A DNA stretch of 64,000 bases from CAMPJU01 sp036675265. Lineage in GTDB: Bacteria; Pseudomonadota; Gammaproteobacteria; Xanthomonadales; Xanthomonadaceae. Under the pieces are notes generated by a model. It worked only from the letters and a program-made list of their open reading frames with translations, was not told the DNA's origin and made no database searches. Shown piece after piece: positions 26,689 through 35,234 of the stretch; the stretch's first letter is position 1; each line of letters begins with the position of its first letter. Both the position numbers and the translations under genes were made by a program. Location of the stretch: contig JAKFFJ010000057.1 in assembly GCA_036675265.1 (NCBI GenBank), forward strand, positions 1 to 64,000. The letters run 5' to 3'.

Positions 26689-27207
26689 ATGGCTGAGGAG
26701 ACGCCGCCAGCCAGTCCGGTGGTGGGCGCGCGGATCGCGGATTTCGAGCCGCGGTGGCGCGGCGACTTCGAGCGCCTCAACGTGGAATGGCTCGAGCGCT
26801 GGTTCACGGTGGAGCCCGTCGACCGGGAGGTGCTCGCCAATCCCGAAGTGCACATCCTGGCCCACGGCGGCCAGGTGCTGTTCGCGGTGGATGCGGCCGG
26901 TCGCGCGCTCGGCACCGTGGCGCTCAGGCACGAAGGCGGCGGCGTCTACGAGCTGACGAAGATGGCCGTGGCCCCGGATGCCCGCGGACAGGGCCTGGGG
27001 CGCGCGTTGATGGTGTCGGCGCTGGCGCGTTTCCACGCCCTTGGCGGGCGCGAGCTGTTCCTGGAATCGAGCAGCAAGCTGGGCACGGCGATCGCCCTGT
27101 ACGAGAGCGTCGGGTTCGAGCATCGGCCGGCGCCGCGGCCGGGGTCGCATTACGCGCGTGCAGACGTCTACATGGTCTGGAACCCGTCGCCGGGCACCCC
27201 GCGCTAG
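26689..27207 (+). CDS. GNAT family N-acetyltransferase
   Basis: The 172-aa protein has the GNAT core: YELTKMAVAPDARGQGLGRALM (acetyl-CoA pyrophosphate loop, Q/RxxGxG/A as RGQGLG) followed by ALYESVGFEHRP. The N-terminal FERLNVEWLERWFTVEP is typical of a subgroup annotated as small-molecule acetyltransferases. The substrate is unknown. The ATG has no strong Shine-Dalgarno, and GAGGAGA inside the first codons might mislead start calling. Confidence 0.85.
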   Translation: MAEETPPASPVVGARIADFEPRWRGDFERLNVEWLERWFTVEPVDREVLANPEVHILAHGGQVLFAVDAAGRALGTVALRHEGGGVYELTKMAVAPDARGQGLGRALMVSALARFHALGGRELFLESSSKLGTAIALYESVGFEHRPAPRPGSHYARADVYMVWNPSPGTPR

Positions 27208-27267
27208 CCATTGCGCCCGTCCGGCGATGGGATAATCGGCGATCGACCCGGGAGCGAGGCAGGACGA

Positions 27268-28299
27268 GTGCCAGGCAGGACCGCAAGCCCCGTGGCGCCC
27301 GATGCGATCCGCCTCTCGGTGGCACCGATGATGGACTGGACGGACACCCATTGCCGGGTGTTCCACCGCCTGCTGGCGCCGCACGCGCGGCTCTATACCG
27401 AGATGGTGCACGCGAATGCCGTGATCCACGGCGATCGCCGTCGCCTGCTCGCGCTCGACCCGACCGAGCATCCCGTGGCGCTGCAGTTGGGTGGCAGCGA
27501 CCCGGCGTTGCTTGCGGCGGCCGCCCGCATCGGTGCGAACCACGGCTTCGACGAGGTCAACCTCAACTGCGGCTGCCCATCGGACCGCGTGCAGGCCGGG
27601 CGCTTTGGTGCCTGCCTGATGCGCGAGCCGGCGCTGGTCGCGGACGCGGTCGCGGCGATGATCGACGCGTGCGCGGACACGGGGCGGGAGGTGCCGGTCA
27701 CGGTGAAGTGCCGGCTGGGCGTCGACGACGAGCACGACTACGACCGGTTCCGTGCGTTCGTCGACGCGATCGCAGCCGCCGGGTGCAGGACCTTCGTGGT
27801 GCATGCACGCAACGCCTGGCTCAAGGGCCTGAGCCCGAAGGAGAACAGGGACGTCCCGCCGCTGCGCTACGAGTGGGCGTACCGCCTCAAGCGCGAGCGG
27901 CCCGGACTGCAGGTCGTCGTCAACGGCGGCATCACCACGCAGGCCGAGGCCACCGGGCACCTGGCCCACGCGGATGGCGCGATGCTCGGCCGTGCCGCGT
28001 ACCACGACCCGTACCTGCTGCACCGGCTCGATGCCGCCTGGTGGAACGGGCCGCTGCTGTCGCGCGCCACGCTGCTGGGTCGCCTGCGTCCCCATGTCGA
28101 GGCGCAGCTCGGCCGGGGCGTGCAGCTCAAGCACATCGTGCGCCACGTCCTGGGCCTGTTCGCGGGCGAGCGCGGCGGACGCGCATTCCGCCAGGTATTG
28201 AGCGAGGGCGCACATCGTCCCGGCGCGGACTGGTCGCTGGTCGAGCAGGCGCTGGCACGCACGACGGGCGCCGACGAACAGGCACCGGGCGCCGCATGA
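27268..28299 (+). CDS. dusA: tRNA-dihydrouridine(20/20a) synthase
   Basis: This FMN-dependent enzyme reduces uridine in the tRNA D-loop. DusA-type hallmarks are VAPMMDWTDTHCR at the N-terminus, VALQLGGSDP, NLNCGCPSDRVQ with the catalytic Cys, HARNAWLKGLSPKENR and NGGITT. The 343-aa length fits the family. GTG at 27268 was chosen because AGGA lies before it and a -10-like GATAAT lies at 27231. A second in-frame GTG at 27292 is possible. The stop overlaps the CtlX-like gene as ATGA. Confidence 0.93.
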   Translation: MPGRTASPVAPDAIRLSVAPMMDWTDTHCRVFHRLLAPHARLYTEMVHANAVIHGDRRRLLALDPTEHPVALQLGGSDPALLAAAARIGANHGFDEVNLNCGCPSDRVQAGRFGACLMREPALVADAVAAMIDACADTGREVPVTVKCRLGVDDEHDYDRFRAFVDAIAAAGCRTFVVHARNAWLKGLSPKENRDVPPLRYEWAYRLKRERPGLQVVVNGGITTQAEATGHLAHADGAMLGRAAYHDPYLLHRLDAAWWNGPLLSRATLLGRLRPHVEAQLGRGVQLKHIVRHVLGLFAGERGGRAFRQVLSEGAHRPGADWSLVEQALARTTGADEQAPGAA

Positions 28300-29207
28300 T
28301 CACCCGCGATGCAGGGGCGTTCCTCGCGACGGCGCGCTCGCTGGCGGCCGACTTCGGCCCCGCCACCGCGCGTGCCGTGTTCCTGGTCGCGCCCGACGGG
28401 TTCCGGCTCGCGGAAGAGTCGGCGCGCGACAACCTTTACATGGCCGGGTCGCAGGCGTTCGATGCCGCGGCGGCCTTGCGCGAGCACCGCGACCTGCACC
28501 GCGCGCTGTCGGATGCGCTGCCGGCGATCTGTTTCCCCGGCGACCCCGGTGCGCCGGACGGGCTGTTCCCGAACAACGTGTACGCGACCGTCGCCGGCCG
28601 TTACCTGGTGGGCCGCATGCGCCATCCCGTGCGCCAGCGCGAAGCGGAGCGCGCCGACATCCGCGCCTTCTTCGGCGACGTGCTGGGGTACGCCGAGGTG
28701 GACCTGTCGACGCAACCACACCCGTGCGAGCTCACCGGCGCCATGGTCGTCGACCGCGTGCGCGGCCTGGGGTTCTGCGGCCTGTCCGAGCGCTGCGATG
28801 CGGCCGGCGCCCGCCTGGTGCACGAGGCGATGGGACTGCGCGCGACGCTGGTGTTCGACCTGGCGCCAGGCGAGTACCACGCGAACGTGGTGCTGGCGGT
28901 GCTGGCCGGTCGCGCGGTGCTGGCCTGCCCGGACGGGTTCGTGGATCCGGCCGTCGTCGAGGCGATCTCGGACCTGTATGCCCCGCACGCCATCCACCTG
29001 GACGCCACGGAAAAGGCAGCGTTCGCGGGCAATGCCATCGCCCTGGCCGGGAACCAGGCCTGGATGAGCCGCGGTGCCGCCGAGTCCCTGCGAACCGCCA
29101 CCCGGGCCGCCCTCGAACGGGCGGGGTTCACCCTGCACAGCGTAGGGTTGGACGCGATCGAAGCCGCAGGAGGCTCGCTCCGGTGCTGCATCGGAGAGGT
29201 CTTCTGA
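28296..29207 (+). CDS. CtlX-like arginine deiminase-related hydrolase
   Basis: The 303-aa protein belongs to the amidinotransferase/arginine-deiminase fold. It has the LFPNNVYATV segment, the catalytic His in GEYHANVVL and the nucleophile Cys in the C-terminal RCCIGEVF. This layout matches CtlX-type enzymes, one of which degrades citrulline, but related members handle other guanidino/ureido compounds, so the substrate is not assigned. It is translationally coupled to dusA (ATGA overlap), which is a chance pairing as far as function goes. An arginase is encoded nearby at 36006. Confidence 0.82.
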   Translation: MITRDAGAFLATARSLAADFGPATARAVFLVAPDGFRLAEESARDNLYMAGSQAFDAAAALREHRDLHRALSDALPAICFPGDPGAPDGLFPNNVYATVAGRYLVGRMRHPVRQREAERADIRAFFGDVLGYAEVDLSTQPHPCELTGAMVVDRVRGLGFCGLSERCDAAGARLVHEAMGLRATLVFDLAPGEYHANVVLAVLAGRAVLACPDGFVDPAVVEAISDLYAPHAIHLDATEKAAFAGNAIALAGNQAWMSRGAAESLRTATRAALERAGFTLHSVGLDAIEAAGGSLRCCIGEVF

Positions 29208-29353
29208 CCGGCCACTTCAGACCCGATTCACCGCCTCGTCACGAGAATGCCCCGCACGCAGGCCGCCCTGCGCTATGGTGCCGCGGGCCCGCCAGGACGC
29301 GACCTGCCCTCCACCGCCAGCCGACGCGACCCCCCACCCGAGCCCGCCGACCC

Positions 29354-29788
29354 ATGTCGACCCGTCACCACCCCACCCGCACGCTGCTGGCCTTCGCCCT
29401 CGCGATGGTCGTGTCGCTGCCCGTGGGCGCACAGGGCCGGGACGCGCAGGACCAGGCGCCGCAAGCGATGCGCCCCTCCGAACACCGCGCGCTGTCCGAC
29501 GCCGTGCGCCGGGTGGAGCGCGCCACCAATGGCCAGGTGCTCAGCGCCGAACGCGTGCAGTTCGACGGGCGCGACGTCAACCGGGTCAAGATCATCGACG
29601 ATCGCGGGCGCGTCCGCGTGTACTGGGACGATCCCCAGTCGCGGGGCGAACGCGAAGACCGGGCCAGCGACCATGCCGACCGGATCGAACGCGCACGGCG
29701 CGCGGAGCGTGCGCAACCCGCGCCGCGCCGCGACGACGCGCCGCCGCGCCGTACACGCCGCGACGACGGGGCCGCATTCAACCTTTGA
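29354..29788 (+). CDS. PepSY domain protein upstream of phoPQ
   Basis: The 144-aa protein has a signal peptide (about 1-26, cleavage at VGAQG), one PepSY-type repeat (about 44-92; LSDAVRRVERATNGQVLSAERV then VNRVKIIDDRGRVRVYW) and a strongly basic Arg/Asp tail (about 95-140). PepSY domains often inhibit or sense in the periplasm. PepSY genes next to phoPQ are recurrent in xanthomonads, so it may modulate PhoQ. That link is inference. phoP follows after 38 bases. Confidence 0.85.
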   Translation: MSTRHHPTRTLLAFALAMVVSLPVGAQGRDAQDQAPQAMRPSEHRALSDAVRRVERATNGQVLSAERVQFDGRDVNRVKIIDDRGRVRVYWDDPQSRGEREDRASDHADRIERARRAERAQPAPRRDDAPPRRTRRDDGAAFNL

Positions 29789-29826
29789 GCCATGTGGCCG
29801 TCCGGCCCCCCGCCTGGAGTGACCCG

Positions 29827-30510
29827 ATGCGAATCCTGCTCGTCGAAGACGAAGCGCCGCTGCGAGAAACCCTGGCCGCACGCCTGAAGCGCGAAGGCTA
29901 TGCGGTCGACGCCGCCCAGGACGGCGAGGAAGGCATGTACATGGGGCGTGAAGTCCCGTTCGACCTCGGCATCATCGACCTGGGCCTGCCCAAGATGTCG
30001 GGCATGGAGCTGATCAAGTCCCTGCGCGACGAGGGCAAGAAGTTCCCGGTGCTGATCCTCACCGCGCGCTCGAGCTGGCAGGACAAGGTCGAGGGCCTGA
30101 AGACCGGCGCCGACGACTACCTGGTCAAGCCCTTCCATGTCGAGGAGCTGCTGGCGCGCATCAACGCGCTCGTACGCCGTGCCGCCGGCTGGAGCAAGCC
30201 GACGCTGGAATGCGGACCGGTCGTGCTCGACCTCGCCGCGCAGACGGTCAGCGTCGAGGGCCAGAACGTCGACCTGACCAGCTACGAGTACAAGGTGCTC
30301 GAGTACCTGATGATGCACGCCGGCGAGCTGGTCTCGAAGGCCGACCTGACCGAGCACATCTACCAGCAGGATTTCGACCGCGACTCGAACGTGCTCGAGG
30401 TGTTCATCGGCCGCTTGCGCAAGAAGCTGGATCCGGACGGGACGCTCAAGCCGATCGAAACCGTCCGCGGGCGCGGCTACCGGTTCGCCATCCCGCGCAG
30501 CGGCGACTAG
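29827..30510 (+). CDS. phoP: Response regulator PhoP
   Basis: The 227-aa OmpR-family regulator has an N-terminal receiver (acidic pocket E7/D8, phosphorylated D51 in IIDLGLP, Thr in ILTARSSW, Lys in LVKPF) and a C-terminal winged helix (about 125-222; SYEYKVLEYLMMHAGELVSKADL, GRGYRF). The receiver is closer to PhoP than to other OmpR members. In xanthomonads PhoPQ controls lipid A, polymyxin resistance and virulence genes in response to Mg2+/Ca2+. The partner kinase follows after 79 bases. Confidence 0.92.
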   Translation: MRILLVEDEAPLRETLAARLKREGYAVDAAQDGEEGMYMGREVPFDLGIIDLGLPKMSGMELIKSLRDEGKKFPVLILTARSSWQDKVEGLKTGADDYLVKPFHVEELLARINALVRRAAGWSKPTLECGPVVLDLAAQTVSVEGQNVDLTSYEYKVLEYLMMHAGELVSKADLTEHIYQQDFDRDSNVLEVFIGRLRKKLDPDGTLKPIETVRGRGYRFAIPRSGD

Positions 30511-30589
30511 TCCCAGGCAACGCACGGCGCCTTGCCGTCACCGGCCGGGCGCCCGCTATGCTGTCGGCGATGACGCCACCTGACGCGCC

Positions 30590-31990
30590 ATGAGGCACTG
30601 GGCCCGACCGCGTTCGCTGCAGTCGCGACAGTTGCTGGCCGCGAGCCTCGGGCTGGTGGCCTTCCTGGCCCTCGCAGGCTACGCGCTCGACCGCGCCTTC
30701 CTCGACACCGCCGAAAGCAATGTCCGGCAGCGCCTGCGCAGCTACGCGCTCGCCTACGTCGACGACATCGAGTTCCTGCGCGACGGCTCCCTCTACGTCC
30801 CCGAGACCCAGCCGGATCCGCGCTTCCTGCGGCCGGGCGGCGGGCTGTACGCCGAGGTGGTGTTGCCGAACGGGCGGTGGCAGTCGCAGTCGATGCAAGG
30901 GCCGCGCATCCCGGAAGGCGGCATGCTCGCGGCGGGACAGGAGGTGTTCTCCGGCCCGCTGGCGTTCACCGAGCTCGATGGTTCCCCCGGGCAGGCCTAC
31001 CGTTACGGCATGGGCCTGGTGTGGAGCGTCGAGGACCGGCCCGAGGCGGAGTTCCATTACACGATCCACGTGCTGGAGGACACGTCCGCGCTCAGCCGGC
31101 AGATCACCGTGTTCCGGCGCGCGTTGTGGGGCTGGCTCGGCAGCGCGGGGTTGATCCTGCTGCTGCTGCAGATGGTGGTGCTGCGGTGGAGCCTGCGGCC
31201 GATGCGCCGCGTGGTCGCCGACCTCTCGCGCGTGCAGCGCGGGCTGGCGTCGCGCATGAGCGAGCAGCATCCGCGCGAGCTCAAGCCGTTGACCGAAAGC
31301 ATCAATGCCTTCATCGAGAGCGAGCGCGAGAACCTCGACCGGCACCGGCACACGCTGGCGGACCTGGCCCACAGCCTGAAGACGCCGTTGGCCGTGCTGC
31401 GGGCGCGCCTGGACAGCGATGCCGGCGAGGCGGAGCTGCGCGACGAGCTCGACACGCAGTTGCGGCGGATGAACGAGATGGTGTCCTACCAGCTCTCGCG
31501 CGCGGTGGCGGGCGGGCATGCGCTGTTCGCGGCGCCCGTGGCGATCGAGCCGCATGCCGAGCAGATCGTGCGTGGCCTGGAGAAGGTGTACGCGACCAAG
31601 TCGGTGCTCTGCGAGTTCGAGATCGATCCCGAGGCGCGTTTCCACGGCGAGGTCGGCGACCTGCAGGAACTGCTGGGCAACCTGCTGGAGAACGCGTTCA
31701 AGTGGGCGAAATCGCGGGTGCTGCTGACGATCAGGCCGGGCGGCTCCGCGCCGGGCCGCCGGCCGGGCCTGTGGCTGGCGGTGGACGACGACGGGCCGGG
31801 CATCCCGGCCGAAAAAGTGGAGCGCGTGTTGCAGCGTGGGGTGCGCGGCGACGAGCGGGTGCAGGGGCACGGCATCGGGCTGGCGATCGTGCAGGACATC
31901 GTGCGCAGCTACCGCGGCACGCTCGAAGTCGGCCAGGCCCCCGACCTCGGCGGCGCGCGCTTCGAAGTCGAATTCCCGCCGGGCCTTTGA
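30590..31990 (+). CDS. phoQ: Sensor histidine kinase PhoQ
   Basis: This 466-aa inner-membrane kinase has TM1 (~17-33), a periplasmic sensor (~34-178), TM2 (~179-198), HAMP-like linker, the dimerisation/phosphoacceptor helix with H261 in DLAHSLKTPLAVL, and an HATPase_c domain (N box NLLENAFKWA, G1 DDDGPGIP, G2 GHGIGLAIV). The HSLKTPL H-box is the PhoQ type. It lies 79 bases after phoP, and the gap contains GCCATG-type sequence and no strong terminator, so they are likely co-transcribed. Confidence 0.92.
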   Translation: MRHWARPRSLQSRQLLAASLGLVAFLALAGYALDRAFLDTAESNVRQRLRSYALAYVDDIEFLRDGSLYVPETQPDPRFLRPGGGLYAEVVLPNGRWQSQSMQGPRIPEGGMLAAGQEVFSGPLAFTELDGSPGQAYRYGMGLVWSVEDRPEAEFHYTIHVLEDTSALSRQITVFRRALWGWLGSAGLILLLLQMVVLRWSLRPMRRVVADLSRVQRGLASRMSEQHPRELKPLTESINAFIESERENLDRHRHTLADLAHSLKTPLAVLRARLDSDAGEAELRDELDTQLRRMNEMVSYQLSRAVAGGHALFAAPVAIEPHAEQIVRGLEKVYATKSVLCEFEIDPEARFHGEVGDLQELLGNLLENAFKWAKSRVLLTIRPGGSAPGRRPGLWLAVDDDGPGIPAEKVERVLQRGVRGDERVQGHGIGLAIVQDIVRSYRGTLEVGQAPDLGGARFEVEFPPGL

Positions 31991-31998
31991 CGGCCGCG

Positions 31999-32029
31999 CT
32001 CCTGTGGGAGCCGCCATGGCGCGAAGCTC
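31999..32029. repeat. REP-like element, GTGGGAGCCGCC type
   Basis: CTGTGGGAGCCGCCATGGCG sits in the 214-bp gap between phoQ and the convergent mtfA. It shares the core GGGAGCCGCCRTGGCG with the inverted pair inside the E2 gene (40242-40293), so it is a single copy of the same dispersed repeat. Confidence 0.6.
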
Positions 32030-32162
32030 TTGTCCGTCGCCAAGCGCCGGCGCGCATTGAGGGCCTATCTCGCGGCGCCGTCATGCGTGCGGGCGCGCCG
32101 AAGCGGTTGCGTTTGCGCTTGAGACCCCACTAGCCAGCGATGTTGCAAGGCGCGGTCGTGGT

Positions 32163-32240
32163 GGCGTGGCGGGACAATACGCGCCAAGGATGGCGCGGAT
32201 TAGCCTACATGGACGTACTTGCGGCGTGTCCCGCCACGCC
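32163..32240. repeat. 14-bp inverted repeat spanning the mtfA stop codon
   Basis: GGCGTGGCGGGACA (32163-32176) and TGTCCCGCCACGCC (32227-32240) are exact reverse complements 50 bases apart. The right arm encodes part of the MtfA C-terminus and the left arm lies past its stop. It could be a dispersed repeat element or act as a terminator-like structure for mtfA. Confidence 0.65.
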
Positions 32241-33008
32241 AGCACGGCCGCACCCCGCGCCAACACCAAACGGCGACGCGCCGTAAAGGCGCTCGAGGTG
32301 GGCGGCGACCTCCGGCAACGCGCGTCGCAGCAGCGCGGGATCGCTGAAGTGGTACTCGGTGCAGACGGCGAAGAATTCCTCCGGCGACTCGGCGGCGTAG
32401 GGGTCCAGGTCGGTGCCGCGCCCCTCGTCCACGTCGCGCGCGAACGTATCGTAGGCGTGCTGGAAGTCGCGCGCCCAGGCCTGTTGCCACGCGCGGGGCA
32501 GGGGGGGCGTGCCGTCCATCGCGCCGTCGAGCGCGTCCAGCTTGTGCGCCATCTCGTGCACGGCCACGCAGTAGCCGGCGCGGGGGTCGTCCAGGTCGGA
32601 AAGCACGTCGGCCCACGAGAGCACCAGCGGACCGGCATCCCAGCTTTCGCCGATCAGCTCGTCGTCCCATTCGTGCAGCACGCCCGCGGCGTCCACATGG
32701 CTGCGGTTGACCCGGAAGGCTTCCGGGTACACCAGCAACTGCGACCAGCCCGCGAGCCCGCCCTCGCCGAACTCGAGCAGCGGCAGGCAGCACAGTGCGG
32801 CGAGGCAGGCGCGATCGGTCCCGTCGAGCAGCAGGTCGCCCATCGGCGTGATCGTCTTGCGGTGCAGGAAGACCGCGGCGAGCGTGGCGAGCTTCGCCTG
32901 TTGCGCGGCATCGCAGGCGGCGACCCACGGCACGCGGGCCTCGACGGCCAGCCAGGTGGATGCGGGAATCGGGGCGGGACGGAACAGGCGTCCCAGGGCC
33001 TGCAGCAT
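32205..33008 (-). CDS. mtfA: MtfA-type zinc-dependent peptidase
   Basis: The 267-aa protein has the gluzincin HExxH motif (VAVHEMAHKLD, about residues 149-159) and the downstream SPEEFFAVCTEYHF segment with the third ligand. In E. coli MtfA (YeeI) binds the glucose repressor Mlc and has aminopeptidase activity. Mlc is not evident here, so only the peptidase family is assigned. The final ~20 residues (after LYGASPFG) are not family-like and are encoded by an inverted-repeat arm. The 13-bp gap to the next gene upstream suggests co-transcription. Confidence 0.9.
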   Translation of the reverse strand: MLQALGRLFRPAPIPASTWLAVEARVPWVAACDAAQQAKLATLAAVFLHRKTITPMGDLLLDGTDRACLAALCCLPLLEFGEGGLAGWSQLLVYPEAFRVNRSHVDAAGVLHEWDDELIGESWDAGPLVLSWADVLSDLDDPRAGYCVAVHEMAHKLDALDGAMDGTPPLPRAWQQAWARDFQHAYDTFARDVDEGRGTDLDPYAAESPEEFFAVCTEYHFSDPALLRRALPEVAAHLERLYGASPFGVGAGCGRAGVAGHAASTSM

Positions 33009-33021
33009 GCGCGTCAGGCAG

Positions 33022-33321
33022 TCACCGGAACATGCCGGGCAGGAAGCTGTGCCAACGCGGTGCGTTCAGGCGGTTGCCGGGTGACGCGGTGTCGCCGCCC
33101 CGCACCGTGGGCTTGGCGCGCACCGGTGCCGGCGACGGTTTCACCAGGCGCGTGGCGTCTTCGGAGGGCTTGTCTTCCGCGGCCGCCTTTGCGGCGGCGA
33201 GGTCCGCGGGGCATCCGCCGGCATCGCCCGCGGACAGGCGCTCGACTTCGCGCGCCATCGCAGTCGACATCGTCATTGACAGTGCGCAGGCCAGCAGCAG
33301 CGCGAGCTTCGATCGGGACAT
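33022..33321 (-). CDS. Small secreted protein of unknown function
   Basis: 99 aa with a signal peptide (MSRSKLALLLACALSMTMST, cleavage at TAMA) and a Lys/Ala/Pro-rich, probably disordered mature chain. No domain was recognised. It lies 13 bases upstream of mtfA on the same strand. A pair of Cys is absent (a single Cys in GGCPADL). Confidence rests on the signal peptide and ATG. Confidence 0.7.
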   Translation of the reverse strand: MSRSKLALLLACALSMTMSTAMAREVERLSAGDAGGCPADLAAAKAAAEDKPSEDATRLVKPSPAPVRAKPTVRGGDTASPGNRLNAPRWHSFLPGMFR

Positions 33322-33413
33322 GACGGCGAACCGGGTCGGGTGGGTGTGCGCGGATCGAACGGAAGGCGTCAACGCACTATATCCCGGATGCAGGGGCCGC
33401 GCAGGGCGTCGCA

Positions 33414-33428
33414 TGCTGCGTTGCAGCA
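33414..33428. promoter_or_regulatory. Palindrome TGCTGC-N3-GCAGCA upstream of birA
   Basis: TGCTGCGTTGCAGCA, an inverted repeat with 6-bp arms, lies 38 bases before the birA start and ~26 bases before its -10-like box. The identical 15-mer occurs upstream of the POT transporter gene (44048-44062). It is a candidate operator. The TGC-N3-GCA form resembles sites described for PhaR/PhbF-type regulators, but this is only a resemblance. Confidence 0.5.
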
Positions 33429-33454
33429 GCCACGGGCCGGCCCGCGGCATGCCG

Positions 33455-33460
33455 GATAAT
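33455..33460 (+). promoter_or_regulatory. -10-like box immediately upstream of birA
   Basis: GATAAT ends 6 bases before the birA ATG. No Shine-Dalgarno is present, so a leaderless mRNA is possible. Confidence 0.45.
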
Positions 33461-33466
33461 CGGGCC

Positions 33467-34465
33467 ATGCACGAGCGCGACCTGCTGGAACAGCTGGGGG
33501 AGGGACCGGTCTCGGGCGACACGCTCGCCCGCCGCGCCGGCCTGACCCGGGCGGCCATCTGGAAGCGGATCGCCGCGCTGCGGGATGCCGGGATCGAGGT
33601 CGAGGCCAGGCCGGGGAAGGGCTACGCGCTGCGCCAGCCGGTCGGCCTGCTGGACGCGCCTGCGATCGAATGCGCGCTGCCGCCACCGGTACGCGACGGC
33701 CTTGCCGGGCTGGAGGTGGCCTGGTCCCTGGATTCGACCAGCAGCGAGCTGCTCCGGCGCGGTCCGCCCGCGCACGGGACGCTGGTGCTCCTCGCCGAGC
33801 GACAGACGGGCGGCCGCGGCCGCCGGGGACGTGCCTGGGCGTCGCCGCTCGCCGCGCATGTGTCGTTCTCGGCATCGCGCCGGTTCGCCGGCGGGCTGTC
33901 GCGCCTGGGCGGCCTGAGCCTGGTGGCCGGGGTTGCCGCCGCCAGCGCCCTGCGCTCGCTCGGCGTGGGCGGCGTCGGCCTGAAATGGCCCAACGACCTG
34001 GTGGTGCCCGCGGGAGACGGCTTGCGGAAGCTGGGCGGCATCCTGGTGGAAGGTGGCGGCGAGCACGCCGGTCCGGTGCACGCGGTCGTCGGCATCGGCG
34101 TGAACGTGCGGCTGCCGGCGGCGGCGGCGGCCGGCATCGACCAGCCCTGGACCGACCTGGCGCAGTGCCTGGGGGTCGCGAAGGCAGCGGCGCCGCCGGT
34201 CGATCGCAATGCCGTCGCCGTGGCCATGCTCTCCGCGCTGCTCCCTGCGCTGGACGCGTTCGACCGGGACGGCCTGGGACCCTTCCTGCCCCGGTTCGCG
34301 ACGTTGGACGCACTGGCCGGGCGCCACGTGCTGGTCCGCGACGGGCATCGCGAGCAGGCCGGGGTCGCGTGCGGCGTGGCGGCGGACGGCGCCCTGCGCC
34401 TGGCGCTCGCGGACGGCGGCGAGCAGGTGTTCCACGCGGGCGAGACCAGCGTGCGCGCCCGATGA
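33467..34465 (+). CDS. birA: Biotin--[acetyl-CoA-carboxylase] ligase / biotin operon repressor
   Basis: The 332-aa protein attaches biotin to BCCP via biotinyl-5'-AMP. It has an N-terminal winged helix (about 1-60; SGDTLARRAGLTRAAIWKRIAAL), so it may also repress biotin genes. The ligase core includes DSTSSELLRRG, the biotinyl-AMP loop QTGGRGRRGRAW and KWPNDLVV, and the C-terminal SH3-like domain covers ~285-330. Full length for a class II BirA. The stop overlaps coaX as ATGA. Confidence 0.95.
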   Translation: MHERDLLEQLGEGPVSGDTLARRAGLTRAAIWKRIAALRDAGIEVEARPGKGYALRQPVGLLDAPAIECALPPPVRDGLAGLEVAWSLDSTSSELLRRGPPAHGTLVLLAERQTGGRGRRGRAWASPLAAHVSFSASRRFAGGLSRLGGLSLVAGVAAASALRSLGVGGVGLKWPNDLVVPAGDGLRKLGGILVEGGGEHAGPVHAVVGIGVNVRLPAAAAAGIDQPWTDLAQCLGVAKAAAPPVDRNAVAVAMLSALLPALDAFDRDGLGPFLPRFATLDALAGRHVLVRDGHREQAGVACGVAADGALRLALADGGEQVFHAGETSVRAR

Positions 34466-35217
34466 CCGCCTCCAAGCAACGTCGGTCGGCCGGGGACTGG
34501 CTGTTCGACCTGGGCAACACGCGGCTCAAGCTCGCACCGCTGTCGCGGGACGGACAGGCCGGCGAGGTGCAGGCGCGCGCGCACGATGCGCCGGACTGCC
34601 TCGCGGGCCTGCCTTCGGGCGACACGGCATGGGTGTGCGACGTCGCGTCATCGACGCTGTCGCTGGAGCTGCTGCAGGCACTGGCGACGCGATTCCGCCG
34701 CGTGTCGATGGCCCGGACCAGCGCGACGTTCGCCGGCGTGCGCGTGGCCTATGCGCAACCCGGGCGGATGGGCGTCGACCGGTTCCTGGCACTGCTCGGC
34801 GCACGCCGCCTGGGCCCGGGACCGTGGCTGGTGGTCGGGGTCGGTACGGCGCTCACCATCGACCTGCTCGCGGTGGACGGGCGCCACGTCGGCGGCCGGA
34901 TCGCACCGTCGCCGGACGTGATGCGCGCCGCGTTGCACGCCCGCGCGACCCACCTGCCGGTCGACGGGGGCCGGTACGTCGAGTTCGCCGCCGACACCCG
35001 TGATGCCCTCGCATCCGGGTGCGAAGGTGCGGCCATCGCGCTGGTCGAGCGCAGCCTCGCCCAGGGGCGCGATGTGCTTGGGACAAGCCCGCAGCCACTG
35101 CTCCACGGAGGCGGTGCACCTGCACTCGCCCCGTGCATCGAAGGCGCGCGCGTGGCGCACGCGCTCGTGCTGGAGGGCCTCGCGTCGTGGGCGCGGGCGG
35201 GAGCAGGCGGCGACTGA
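34462..35217 (+). CDS. coaX: Type III pantothenate kinase
   Basis: The 251-aa CoaX-type kinase catalyses the first step of CoA synthesis. Motifs are FDLGNTRLKLA (phosphate 1, residues ~15-25), GVDRFLALLGAR and VGVGTALTIDLL (catalytic Asp region) and HVGGRIAPSPDVM. Type III enzymes are resistant to CoA feedback and need a monovalent cation. birA-coaX coupling by ATGA overlap is conserved in many bacteria. Confidence 0.95.
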   Translation: MTASKQRRSAGDWLFDLGNTRLKLAPLSRDGQAGEVQARAHDAPDCLAGLPSGDTAWVCDVASSTLSLELLQALATRFRRVSMARTSATFAGVRVAYAQPGRMGVDRFLALLGARRLGPGPWLVVGVGTALTIDLLAVDGRHVGGRIAPSPDVMRAALHARATHLPVDGGRYVEFAADTRDALASGCEGAAIALVERSLAQGRDVLGTSPQPLLHGGGAPALAPCIEGARVAHALVLEGLASWARAGAGGD

Positions 35218-35221
35218 GCCC

Positions 35222-35227
35222 TACAAT
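35222..35227 (+). promoter_or_regulatory. -10-like box immediately upstream of the SPOR gene
   Basis: TACAAT ends 7 bases before the ATG at 35235. It lies in the 17-base gap after coaX, with no Shine-Dalgarno visible. Confidence 0.4.
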
Positions 35228-35234
35228 CGACACC

